NCBI GenBank assembly: GCA_030682575.1
Contig: JAUXNX010000005.1
Coordinates: 1-64,000 of the forward strand
Reading direction: 5' to 3'
Length of the DNA: 64,000 bases
From: Gammaproteobacteria bacterium
Lineage (GTDB): Bacteria > Pseudomonadota > Gammaproteobacteria > Pseudomonadales > Pseudohongiellaceae
The notes beneath the pieces were generated by a model. It had not been told where the DNA came from, ran no database searches, and saw nothing but the letters and a program-made list of their open reading frames with translations. A program made the position numbers and the translations under genes. Positions 53,501 through 62,543 of the stretch are shown one piece after another. Within the stretch, counting starts at the first letter, position 1. Every line of letters begins with the position of its first letter.

Positions 53501-54340
53501 ATGATTATTGCGTTTTCAAAAACCTTCGAGAACAGCACCTCACCCCATACTCACCAGGTCCATGAGTTGCTGATGGGCAATGTCGGCAGGGCGAGCGTTT
53601 GTGCGAATGGCGAGCGCCATGACATCAGCCCGCAACGCACCATCCTGATTCCCGCAGGCATTACTCACCATTACGAAATCGAAAAAGACAGTGGTACGGC
53701 AGAAATGACCTTCATCTGCTTTGACGAGAAGGCAATCGAGGAGAAGTGTTTCGAATTCGCTCTGCAGGCAAGCGTTGGGAGAATCTTCAATAACGAAATC
53801 AGCACTGCGTTGCTGGAGCAGGAAACAGCACATGAAACGGCTGAACTCGTCAGGATACTCAAGCGGACTCTTGATGGGAGCAGTCCGTTCGCCCGCGAGA
53901 AAGCGGGCAATATTTTCAGCTCGATCTTGCTGAATCACATTGGCGCTATTACTCACCACGAGAAGTCAGCCGCAGGAGGGAAATCCCAAGACATACTAAA
54001 ATCTCTCAAATGGATTGGCGATCACTTGTCACAGGAAATCAGCATTGATGACGCCGCCAGGAGATGCCACATGTCGAGGTCTGCCTTTACGCGATACTTC
54101 AGGAAATTCACAAACCTCACCTTTTCACAATATGTGAGCAATGCACGCCTGAAGCTCGCCGGTGATCTGCTGTTGCAGGAAAATCTGTCCATTGGCGAAG
54201 TGGCGTATCAGAGTGGTTACCGCAACATCGGACATTTCTACGTCCAGTTTCAAAAACATCACAGTATGACACCAGGCCAGTACAGGAATGTCTCCATCAA
54301 GGAAGTTGTGCCAGATCTGGCGGGTGAGGGCGGTGTCTGA
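53501..54340 (+). CDS. AraC-family transcriptional regulator
   Basis: This 279-residue protein has an N-terminal cupin-like sensing domain (VHELLMGNVGRASVCANGERHDISPQRTILIPAGITHHYEIE). The C-terminal AraC DNA-binding domain (about 175-270) has the paired HTHs ISIDDAARRCHMSRSAFTRYFRKFTNL and LSIGEVAYQSGYRNIGHFYVQFQKHH. Probably regulates the divergent sugar dehydrogenase, and possibly the convergent FAH-family gene. Confidence 0.9.
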   Translation: MIIAFSKTFENSTSPHTHQVHELLMGNVGRASVCANGERHDISPQRTILIPAGITHHYEIEKDSGTAEMTFICFDEKAIEEKCFEFALQASVGRIFNNEISTALLEQETAHETAELVRILKRTLDGSSPFAREKAGNIFSSILLNHIGAITHHEKSAAGGKSQDILKSLKWIGDHLSQEISIDDAARRCHMSRSAFTRYFRKFTNLTFSQYVSNARLKLAGDLLLQENLSIGEVAYQSGYRNIGHFYVQFQKHHSMTPGQYRNVSIKEVVPDLAGEGGV

Positions 54341-54355
54341 GTCGAGGAAAAGAAA

Positions 54356-54390
54356 AACAGCCCTCCTCAGCATTGCCAGGGAGAGCTGTT
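54356..54390. terminator. Bidirectional terminator
   Basis: AACAGC (54356-54361) pairs with GCTGTT (54385-54390), with an inner CTCCT/GGGAG-type extension. On the minus strand it is followed by a TTTTTCTTTTCC tract, a good terminator for the FAH-family gene. On the plus strand the tail is weaker. Confidence 0.7.
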
Positions 54391-54420
54391 CTGGTTTTCA
54401 GGTTTAGCGATCCATCAAGC

Positions 54421-55584
54421 CTAAGGACGATAAGACCTCACCGGCGGCAACTGCGAACCGGACAGATCAGCCGGCACACTCGTTTCAACCCGCACTGTGT
54501 GGGTCAGCGTGCCAATGCCTTCGATGCTGGCACTGACTACTTCACCGTCAATCAGGAATCCCGATCCTGTGGCACGCTCGACTCGACCTGCGCCAGTACC
54601 ACCTGAGGTGCCGCTTTGCAGCACATCACCGGGGAACAGCGTGATCAGAGATGAAGCGTACTCGATCAGTTCAGGGATGTTGTGGATCATGTCGCCAGCG
54701 CGGGCTTCCTGAACCGTGACACCGTCGATAACCAGAGTCTGGTGCAGACGCTCCATGGGGTCACCGAAAAATTCCTTCGGCACAATCCAGGGACCCTGAG
54801 GTGCGAACGTGTCGTGTCCCTTGCCTACGAACCAGTCCGAAGTCACACCGTAACCACCGGGCGGACGACCACCACGGTCAGAGATATCCATCGCTACCAT
54901 GTAGCCGAACACATGATCGTAGGCACGATCAGCGGAGACATACTTGCCGCTGCGTCCGAAGACGATGGCCATCTCCACTTCCCACTCAATGCGGTCGCGG
55001 CCGAAAGGCATGATGATGTCGTCACCGTCGCCGATGACGGCACCGCGCGTGGGCTTCAGGAACAGGTAGGGAACACCTCGGTTCTCCTGACGCTCGCGAA
55101 TGCGGCTCTGCAGTTCGTCGTCATTGCAGCCTTCGCAGGCATGGGTATAGAAGTTCACGGCGGCGTTCATGATCTTGCTGGGGTACTGGATCGGGGCCAT
55201 GATGTCCACCGAATCCACCGGATGGATAAAGCTGCGCCGATTGCTGCCACTCAGCAGGTTCTCCTGCACCAGCCAGTTGACCACTTCGTAAATGCGGCCC
55301 TTGAGGCCGTATTCGTACTGCTCGATCAGTCCGAGCATGTCCTGTGGCATGTTTACCTTGGGGTACTGCGGTAGCAGCTCCATGGCACGGTTGGCGCCGG
55401 CAAGATCAATGATCAACTGATCATTGCGCATGACGAGACCGACGGTTGGGATGTCGTTGATCGCGAAGGTGCCGACCTTGAATGGCTCGACCGACGTCGT
55501 CGCCTGGGCGGAGACCTCCGGAGGGCTGGCCATCAATATCAGGGCAGCCGCGAAGGTCAGGCTATACAGGGCTTTTCTTATCAT
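54421..55584 (-). CDS. Exported fumarylacetoacetate hydrolase-family protein
   Basis: This 387-residue protein has a signal peptide (YSLTFAAALILMASPPEVSAQ), unusual for this normally cytosolic family. The FAH fold has metal ligands in EWEVEMAIVFGR, a lysine in FLKPTRGAVIGDGD, and a C-terminal GDVLQSGTSGGTGAG. It may hydrolyse acylpyruvates or carry out related decarboxylation or hydration in the periplasm. Ends at a shared terminator with the AraC gene. Confidence 0.85.
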   Translation of the reverse strand: MIRKALYSLTFAAALILMASPPEVSAQATTSVEPFKVGTFAINDIPTVGLVMRNDQLIIDLAGANRAMELLPQYPKVNMPQDMLGLIEQYEYGLKGRIYEVVNWLVQENLLSGSNRRSFIHPVDSVDIMAPIQYPSKIMNAAVNFYTHACEGCNDDELQSRIRERQENRGVPYLFLKPTRGAVIGDGDDIIMPFGRDRIEWEVEMAIVFGRSGKYVSADRAYDHVFGYMVAMDISDRGGRPPGGYGVTSDWFVGKGHDTFAPQGPWIVPKEFFGDPMERLHQTLVIDGVTVQEARAGDMIHNIPELIEYASSLITLFPGDVLQSGTSGGTGAGRVERATGSGFLIDGEVVSASIEGIGTLTHTVRVETSVPADLSGSQLPPVRSYRP

Positions 55585-55735
55585 TTATTACTCCTGTGCA
55601 AGCACTTGCAAGTTTGGGTAGGGTTCCTTCTACTTCTTATTGCTACTTAAGGCGTTATGTGACCTTTAAGAAGTACCGAAGGTATCCCTCCAAATTGGAC
55701 TTGTCCAGTCAAAAAAGACCGATACCCTCCCGTAA

Positions 55736-56276
55736 GTGGGCAGCCTCTGTGTTACCCACTACGCGCTGGGTCTCATGCGCTGCAACGAGGGCGGCATCGA
55801 ACTGCACACAGCGAACAACGGGCTTACCAATGTCCGCGTCAGCCTGACCAATTTCGATGCTCTGGATACTGCTGACAATTCCATCGCCATGCGACCTGGA
55901 TGCAGGGTCCGCACGAACCGGGCTTTACTCCAGGCGGTGAAAGTCTGGGCGATCCAGCGGCTTCCTTCCGTGAAATCGTTCACGCACTCAAACCCGGTGG
56001 CGTGTTTCTGGCTATCGACCACATTGCACCGCACGGTGCCGGTCTTGACGCGGGTGGCATGTTGCAACGCGTTGAGGAAAGAGTAACCACCACGATGGCC
56101 GAATCAGCAGGCCTCCGCTCGGATCTGCTCAAGAACGCAGACGATCCCCTTACCAACAGCGTGTTCGCTCCTGAAGTGCAGGGCAAGACCAGTCAGTTCA
56201 TGATGCTTTACCAGAAATGGGGTTCTGCAACAGCATTTGCATGGAGTGCGGTTGGAGGCACTACTCCTCCAGACTG
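55736..56276 (+). pseudogene. Remnant of a SAM-dependent methyltransferase
   Basis: Two frames read together as a COG4798-like exported methyltransferase: NNGLTNVRVSLTNFDALDTA in one, then SFREIVHALKPGGVFLAIDH, APHGAGLDAGGMLQRVEERV and TNSVFAPEVQGKTSQF in another. The SAM-binding N-terminal part is missing and a frameshift lies at about 55890. The 3' end overlaps the PQQ dehydrogenase gene. A dead gene. Confidence 0.7.
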
Positions 56277-58198
56277 AATGTCATCAGATAGTCTCCATTC
56301 GTCATGCCCAGCGGTTCATGGCCACCCACAGCGATGGCAATGTACTGCACGCCCTCGACCTCATAGCTCATCGGTGTTGCAATTGCCGCAGTCGGCAGGC
56401 GATGACTCCACAATTCTTCCCCGGTCTCAACATCGAAAATGCGCAGAGTATTCTCCGTCGCCGCACCTATGACGATCAGGCCGGAGCGCGTAAGCAGCGC
56501 ACCACCCAGATTAGGCACTCCCCAATTGAAGTTCGGAACGAATGAAGGTGCCAGGTCGCGTATGGTGCCCAAGGGAATGTCCCAAAGAATGGTGCCCTCA
56601 CGCAGGTCTACTGCCACCAGCTTGCCCCACGGTGGCCGGACGCACGGCAAACCGAGTGGTGAAAGAAAAAACCTGCGCGCCATGAAATATGGAGTGCCCT
56701 CCTGTGACGACACATCCCATCCGTCGAGATCCCCACTGCCACGCAAGGCGTCCAGAGCATCGCGTGGGATCAATCTGACCAGTGCGGGAATCTGATTGAC
56801 ATTGGTAATGGCAATCTGACGTTCCGGATCGATGGCAACTCCGCCCCAATTCGCACCGCCAGCATATCCGGGCGAGAGAATGCTGCCCTGCAGAGAGGGT
56901 GGCGTGAAAATGCCTTCGGAGCGCAGTGTGCGCAACACGTTCTGACAACCGCGTCGATCAAACCATGCGACACCGAAGGCATCGTCCTCGGTCAGCGCAC
57001 GATGATCCACCAGCGCCGGAATGCTGGAGAATGGCTGCGTAGGGGAAAGCAGCTCACCTGGCACATCACTGCGGGGCACAGGTCGCTCGTTGATCTCATA
57101 GATTGGTTCGCCACTGTCACGCTCGAAGGCGAACAACATGCCGGTCTTGGTCACCACCACTACCGCTGCGACGTCAACGCCGTCCTTCTGAATCGTCGTC
57201 AACGTGGGCTGCGAGGGAGTGTCGTAGTCCCACACATCGTGATGCACGAGCTGTTGATGCCAGACCACCGCACCTGTGTCGATGTTCAATGCCACCAGAG
57301 AGTTGGCGTGACGATTGTCGCCCAGACGTTCACCACCGTAAAAATCCGCACTCGGTGACGAGGTGGGAACAAACACCAGATTGCGCTCGACATCGACCGA
57401 CAGTGGCGGCCAGGCATTGGCGCCTCCGGTGATACTGGCGCTGTCGTCAGCCCATTCTGCACGCAGGGGATCATCCGGTGAACGCGGGATTGGATCCCAT
57501 ATCCAGTTGACTGCACCGGTGATCGCGTCGAGTGAGCGCACAATGCCGCGCGGGGATTCGACCATGCGGTTGTCACCAATGGAAGAACCTACAATCAGCC
57601 GATCACCTGCGACAGCGGGCGGAGATGTAACGCCGTGATGTCCGAACCAGTTACCGACTCCTCCTGCGCCTTCGCTCATGTCAATGCGTCCGGCAACGCC
57701 GAAGTCGCTGCACGTTTGTCCGGTTACCGCATCCAGTGCATACACGAATCCTGTAAGTGTGCCCATGAAGATACGGTGCGGGCACACCTGCGTATCACCA
57801 TGCCAGATTGCAACTCCACGGGAGGCGCTTTCGGAATAAGTGATGTCCTTGGGCAACTCAGGATCAAACTTCCACAGCTCTTCACCTGACAGTGCATCTA
57901 TGGCAATCACCCAGTTGGCGCTGGTGCTGATGAAAAGAGTGTCGTTCCAGAAGACAGGGTTGGTTTGAAAGGAGTGATTCTTTTGGATGAAACCCTGGTT
58001 GAGGTCACCACTGCGATAAGTCCAGGCTGGCACCAGACGTTCGAGATTGCGCCGATTGATCTGATCGAGCGGGGTGAACTGCTGCCCACCCTCACCTCCG
58101 TACTGATTCCATTCGGCGGCACCCACTGTCTGCATAAGCAACAGACCAGCGATCACCGTAGAACAAGCGTAAATTCCGTGCCGGGTTATTATTGTCAT
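56261..58198 (-). CDS. Exported PQQ-dependent quinoprotein dehydrogenase
   Basis: About 645 residues from the ATG at 58198, just after GGAGGGGG, with a signal peptide (ACSTVIAGLLLMQTVGAA). The propeller has the repeats of glucose/alcohol quinoproteins: GEELWKFDPELP, ANWGGVAIDPERQ, GAATENTLRIFDVETGEELWSHRLP. It is closest in style to PQQ glucose dehydrogenases without the membrane domain or a haem. It oxidises a sugar or alcohol in the periplasm. No PQQ biosynthesis genes are present in this window. Confidence 0.87.
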   Translation of the reverse strand: MTIITRHGIYACSTVIAGLLLMQTVGAAEWNQYGGEGGQQFTPLDQINRRNLERLVPAWTYRSGDLNQGFIQKNHSFQTNPVFWNDTLFISTSANWVIAIDALSGEELWKFDPELPKDITYSESASRGVAIWHGDTQVCPHRIFMGTLTGFVYALDAVTGQTCSDFGVAGRIDMSEGAGGVGNWFGHHGVTSPPAVAGDRLIVGSSIGDNRMVESPRGIVRSLDAITGAVNWIWDPIPRSPDDPLRAEWADDSASITGGANAWPPLSVDVERNLVFVPTSSPSADFYGGERLGDNRHANSLVALNIDTGAVVWHQQLVHHDVWDYDTPSQPTLTTIQKDGVDVAAVVVVTKTGMLFAFERDSGEPIYEINERPVPRSDVPGELLSPTQPFSSIPALVDHRALTEDDAFGVAWFDRRGCQNVLRTLRSEGIFTPPSLQGSILSPGYAGGANWGGVAIDPERQIAITNVNQIPALVRLIPRDALDALRGSGDLDGWDVSSQEGTPYFMARRFFLSPLGLPCVRPPWGKLVAVDLREGTILWDIPLGTIRDLAPSFVPNFNWGVPNLGGALLTRSGLIVIGAATENTLRIFDVETGEELWSHRLPTAAIATPMSYEVEGVQYIAIAVGGHEPLGMTNGDYLMTFSLEE

Positions 58199-58462
58199 AC
58201 CCCCTCCGTACACGCTAGCTTAGCCTGCCGCGCGGCAATTCGCTCCGCAGATTGAAAAATATATTACTCAGGTGCTGACCTTTGTATTGGGACAAGCCTA
58301 TAGTCAGGCACATTCCTGATCAACAATCCGAAATCAGCCGCATTTTCGACGAATATCCTCCCCCATGAGGGAGATTGAGAGTTAAATGCTGTAACAAATT
58401 GCCTCTCAACTCGTCCATATACCATAACAAGACGTATCCACAGACAGCCCTTTGAAGCGATC

Positions 58463-59464
58463 ATGACACCACCCCGAACCGGACAACGCATGCAAACTAC
58501 TGAAATCAGCGCCCCGCCTGCCAAACAGCAACGAATTCCCGTCATCGAGCTTGTGTCCCCCCGTCATGCCGACAGTTGGACTCACACCCGTGCCGGTGAC
58601 CCGCGTGGCTACATCGAGACTGCACAATTGCGTGAACTGTGGTTGCACACTGGCAGTGCCTGCAACCTGGCCTGCCCATTCTGTCTGGAAGGCTCTCATC
58701 CGGGCGATACCCGCATTCCCCTGCTGAAGCTGGAGGACGCCAAGCCGTTCATTCACGAGGCAGTGGCCCTGGGCGTCGAGCAGTTCTCCTTTACCGGGGG
58801 CGAGCCCTTCGTGAACCGCGAGTTCGTCGCCATTCTGGATTATGCCAGCCGGCACCTCCCCTGCTTCGTGCTGACCAATGGGACACAGGCGCTGCTCGGT
58901 CGTGCGCAGCAACTGGCACCACTGCGCAACAACCCGTATCCCATCCGCTTCCGGGTCAGTTTGGATTATGCCGATGCCGCACGCCACGACGAAGGGCGCG
59001 GCACAGGCAGTTTTGCCGAATCCCTGGAAGGCATCCGCTGGTTGCGGGAACAGGGTTTCGATGTCTCCATCGCCCGGCAGATGCTGCCTGATGAAAATGC
59101 CGCAGAAGTCGAGGAAGCGTTTCACAGCGTTTTTCGCGCTCACGGTATCCATGACAGGCTGGCGTTCACGGCCTTTCCGGATTTCGGGACACCCGGCACT
59201 GACGACGGCAGTCCGGAAGTCACCGAGAACTGCATGCTCAAGTACCCAACCCGCGAGAGCCAGGCCCACTTCATGTGTACCTATACCCGCATGCTGGTCA
59301 AGCGAGGCGACACGGTACGTGTCTATGCCTGCACCCTGGTGGACGACGATCCCTCCTATGATCTGGGCGGCACGCTGACGGAAAGCCTGCAGCCGCGTAT
59401 CATGCTGCGCCATCATCGCTGCTTCGCCTGTTACCGTTACGGCGCCAGTTGCAGCGCGCCCTGA
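58463..59464 (+). CDS. Radical SAM protein of an arsenic operon
   Basis: In this 333-residue protein the radical SAM cluster motif C67-x3-C71-x2-C74 is in GSACNLACPFCLEGS, followed by FSFTGGEPFVNRE (GGEP-type SAM site). The C-terminus has further cysteines in RCFACYRYGASC (C320, C323, C330) that could bind a second cluster. Directly followed by ArsM and ArsC-type genes. It differs from ArsS (CNQACHHC-type) and has no selenocysteine. By analogy with organoarsenical pathways it may add carbon groups to a methylated arsenical. The reaction is not known. Confidence 0.8.
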   Translation: MTPPRTGQRMQTTEISAPPAKQQRIPVIELVSPRHADSWTHTRAGDPRGYIETAQLRELWLHTGSACNLACPFCLEGSHPGDTRIPLLKLEDAKPFIHEAVALGVEQFSFTGGEPFVNREFVAILDYASRHLPCFVLTNGTQALLGRAQQLAPLRNNPYPIRFRVSLDYADAARHDEGRGTGSFAESLEGIRWLREQGFDVSIARQMLPDENAAEVEEAFHSVFRAHGIHDRLAFTAFPDFGTPGTDDGSPEVTENCMLKYPTRESQAHFMCTYTRMLVKRGDTVRVYACTLVDDDPSYDLGGTLTESLQPRIMLRHHRCFACYRYGASCSAP

Positions 59465-59494
59465 TATTCGATGAATTGTTGACGAGGAAAACCC

Positions 59495-60535
59495 ATGCAC
59501 GAACTGGTCAAGGACTACTACGGCAGGCAACTGCAGAGCTCGGCGGATCTGAAGACGTCGGCCTGCTGCGACATCACCACTGTGCCGGAATGGCTGAAAC
59601 CTCTGCTCGGCCGCATCCATCCGGAAGTGTTGTCCCGCTATTACGGCTGCGGCCTGATCGCACCGGCAAAACTGGAAGGCTGCCGCATTCTCGATCTGGG
59701 CTGTGGCTCCGGTCGCGATGTCTATGCCCTCGCGCAACTGGTGGGGCCCCGTGGCGAAGTGGTGGGTCTGGACATGACCGACGAGCAACTGGCAGTGGCG
59801 CGCAGACATCAGGCGTGGCACGCAGAACAGTTCGGTCATGACAACGTGCGTTTTGTGCATGGTTACATGGAACTGCTGGACGAGCTCGATCTGGAGCCGG
59901 GCAGCTTCGACGTGATCGTGTCCAACTGCGTGCTGAATCTGTCGCCCGACAAGGACGCCGTGCTGCGCGGCGTGCATCGCCTGCTGAAGGAAGGCGGCGA
60001 GCTGTATTTCTCCGACGTGTATGCAGATCGCCGCGTACCCGAAGCCGTGCGGCAGGACCCGGTGTTGTACGGCGAGTGTCTTGGTGGCGCACTCTACTGG
60101 AATGATTTCCTCGGCATCGCCCGCAAGGCTGGCTTCAACGACCCGCGTCTGGTGGAGGACCGCCCGCTCACCATCACCGACAACGAACTGGCTGCACGCA
60201 CGGGAAGCATCGGCTTCTACTCCGCCACCTATCGGCTGTTCCGATTGGACGCGCTGGAGAACGACTGTGAGGACTACGGCCAGGCGGTGATCTATCGCGG
60301 CAGCATTCCCAATCATCCGCAGCGATTCGTGCTGGACAAGCATCACGATATCGAAACGGGCCGGATCTTCCCCGTTTGCGGCAACACCTGGCGCATGCTG
60401 CACGACACACGCTTCGCCGATCACTTCGACTTCATCGGCGACTTCAGTCGTCATTACGGTTTGTTTGAAGGCTGTGGTGGTGGGCTGCCCTTCGATCAGG
60501 ACAGCCCGGGCAGTGGTGCGGCGCCATGCTGCTGA
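59495..60535 (+). CDS. arsM: Arsenite S-adenosylmethionine methyltransferase
   Basis: This 346-residue protein has the ArsM signature VKDYYGRQLQSSADLKTSACC with Cys24/Cys25, the SAM site ILDLGCGSGRDVYALAQL, and the other arsenic-binding cysteines in VSNCVLNLS (Cys145) and YGECLGGALYW (Cys195). The four-cysteine arrangement matches eukaryote-like and bacterial ArsM. It methylates As(III) to mono- and dimethyl forms in the cytosol. It lies 30 bp after the radical SAM gene and overlaps ArsC by 10 bp, so the three make an operon. Confidence 0.93.
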   Translation: MHELVKDYYGRQLQSSADLKTSACCDITTVPEWLKPLLGRIHPEVLSRYYGCGLIAPAKLEGCRILDLGCGSGRDVYALAQLVGPRGEVVGLDMTDEQLAVARRHQAWHAEQFGHDNVRFVHGYMELLDELDLEPGSFDVIVSNCVLNLSPDKDAVLRGVHRLLKEGGELYFSDVYADRRVPEAVRQDPVLYGECLGGALYWNDFLGIARKAGFNDPRLVEDRPLTITDNELAARTGSIGFYSATYRLFRLDALENDCEDYGQAVIYRGSIPNHPQRFVLDKHHDIETGRIFPVCGNTWRMLHDTRFADHFDFIGDFSRHYGLFEGCGGGLPFDQDSPGSGAAPCC

Positions 60536-61059
60536 GTCCTTCGCCACAAGACAGCGCGACACTGCATGGCAACGTGGAAGGCCGGCGCTTTCAGGTATTG
60601 GTGTTATGCACTGGGAATTCGGCGCGCAGCATTCTGGCCGAGGCCCTGTTCAACGAACTCGGAGGTGATCTGTTCCGCGCATGGAGTGCGGGCAGTCATC
60701 CAACGGGCCGGGTGAACCCCTTTGCGCTGGAGCTATTGGAGCAGGAGGGCTTCGACTGCAGCGGGTTTCGCAGCAAGAGTTGGGACGAATTTACAGGCGC
60801 GCCCCATCTGGATTTCGTGGTAACGGTCTGTGGCAACGCAGCCGCAGAGAACTGCCCGAGCTTTGCAGGGGAGTTTCAGAGGATTCACTGGGGACTGCCA
60901 GACCCCGCCGAGCTGACCGCCGATCCAGCGGCAGCGCGACAGGCTTTTCGCCAGTGCTTCGACACGCTGCGGGCACGCATCATTGCGCTGCTCGAATTGC
61001 CCGAAGAGCAGCGCAGCAAATCGGCACTGACCCAGCAGATGCGTGCACTGGCCGCCTGA
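60526..61059 (+). CDS. arsC: Low-molecular-weight phosphatase-type arsenate reductase
   Basis: This 177-residue protein has the P-loop nucleophile C28-TGNSARS and two cysteines in the second motif (VTVCGNAAAENCP, C102 and C110) plus HWGLPDPAE, the features of thioredoxin- or glutaredoxin-coupled ArsC. An extra N-terminal 20 residues precede the fold. It reduces arsenate to arsenite, supplying the substrate for ArsM. The start overlaps the arsM stop by 10 bp. Confidence 0.9.
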   Translation: MLLSPSPQDSATLHGNVEGRRFQVLVLCTGNSARSILAEALFNELGGDLFRAWSAGSHPTGRVNPFALELLEQEGFDCSGFRSKSWDEFTGAPHLDFVVTVCGNAAAENCPSFAGEFQRIHWGLPDPAELTADPAAARQAFRQCFDTLRARIIALLELPEEQRSKSALTQQMRALAA

Positions 61060-61083
61060 ACACAGCCCGCCTGCAATTTCCCT

Positions 61084-62498
61084 CTACTGCGCCGATCCGG
61101 CCAGACGCTTCACGATTTCGTAGTTCGTCCGCACGAAGCGATACAGCTCACTCTCGATGATGCGCTCCTGATCGCTGTGCGCACCAAATCCCAACGGCCC
61201 ATCTTCCGCGTCGATGCCGGGGCCGATGCCATAGCCTGGATGCCGCTGGCACGCAGATAGGCCATGTCAGTCGCACCCGTGCTCATCACCGGCAGCACCG
61301 GTGCATCGTAGAACTCTTCGAATACCGCTTCGATCACCGCATAGGCTTCGGTATCCAACGGTGTGGAAGCGCCAGGACGCCCGGTATTGGAAGACCAGCT
61401 CAGATTCACCTGTGGATCGTTGATGACCTCACGCAGCAATGCCATGAACTCTTCGATGTTCTCGTCGGGCAGCATGCGCACGTCGAGTGTGGCCGTCGCT
61501 TCGGACGGAATGACGTTGCTGCGGTAACCACCATCGATGATGTTCGGCGAAATGGTGCTGAACAACACCGCCGCATTGCGTGGCTCGAATTCCTTCATGT
61601 AGTTCAGTGCGGCAATACCATCGGGAGTGCCAGGACTGAGCAACGCCCGGTAGCGGGCGGCAGCTTCAGGCGGAGAGATTGCTGCAAGTCTTGAGAAATA
61701 CGAGGTAGTGGTGTCGCTCAGGCGCACTGGTGGTTGCCAATCGGCAGCCGCCGCAACCGCTTTCGACAGATGCACAATCGCATTGCTCTGCAGCGGCACG
61801 GAACCGTGACCCGCCACACCGTTGCTGGTCAGGCGAATGCCGCGCGGCAATTTCTCCACGGTCTGCACTGAGGCATAAATGGGCTTGCCTTCCTGACGAA
61901 TGACACTGGCCCCTTCGGCAATGCAATACTCCGCATCTATGGCGCTGAAGTGTTCGTTCACCATGAACTGGATACCGATACTCGTGGCACCTTCTTCGCC
62001 CGATTCAGCCAGAAAGATCACATCACGATCCAGCACCACGTTGGCGCGCTTGAGCATCAGCATTGTCATGAGCGAGGCAACCAGATTGTCCTTGTCATCC
62101 ACCGTGCCGCGACCATAGATCCAGCCGTTCTCACGATGCGCACTGTGGGGCGGATGCACCCACTTGGCAGCATCGACGTTCACGGTGTCCTGATGCGCCA
62201 TCAGCAGCAACGGCCGCTTGCTGCCATTGCCCCGCAGCCGCGCCACCACGTTCGGGCGATTGGGATCGAGGGAGAATACTTCGTGTTCGATGCCCTCGGC
62301 CTCCAGGACCGACACCAGATAATTGGTCAGATCAATCTCACGACCGGGCGGATCGGCGGTATCGGTCTGGATCATGGTCTGGAAGTGCCGCAACACTTCT
62401 GCCTCAAAGGGATCTGTGGGCATCTCCGCAGTCTGAACGGACGCGGAGCCCATCAGCATGACAACAGAATACAGCGAGCGGCGAGCAAACTTGTTCAC
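61084..62498 (-). pseudogene. Exported M20 metallopeptidase, frameshifted near the C-terminus
   Basis: The N-terminus is a short signal peptide (RSLYSVVMLMGSASVQTAE). The M20 core is intact: LLLMAHQDTVNVD (zinc His/Asp), YGRGTVDDKDNL, LAESGEEG, dimerisation domain, then STGATDMAYLRASGIQA. A missing base at about 61229-61237 then diverts the frame. The other frame restores the family end YGIGPGIDAEDG, LGFGAHSDQERI and VRTNYEIVKRL, with a stop at 61084-61086. That end carries a conserved zinc-binding histidine, so the uncorrected protein should be inactive. Could be real or a sequencing error. Confidence 0.85.
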
Positions 62499-62543
62499 GG
62501 GAATTCTCCTTGCAGAGTCTATTGTTGTTTTCGGAACATCCGG

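Noticed and set aside
58463-59464. Identification as arsenosugar enzyme ArsS
   Set aside because: The cluster motif and flanks (CNLACPFCLEGS) differ from the CNQACHHC type, and no selenocysteine codon is seen.
58406-60562. 718-codon open frame antisense to the radical SAM and arsM genes
   Set aside because: Both genes on the plus strand have clear motifs. The antisense product has none.
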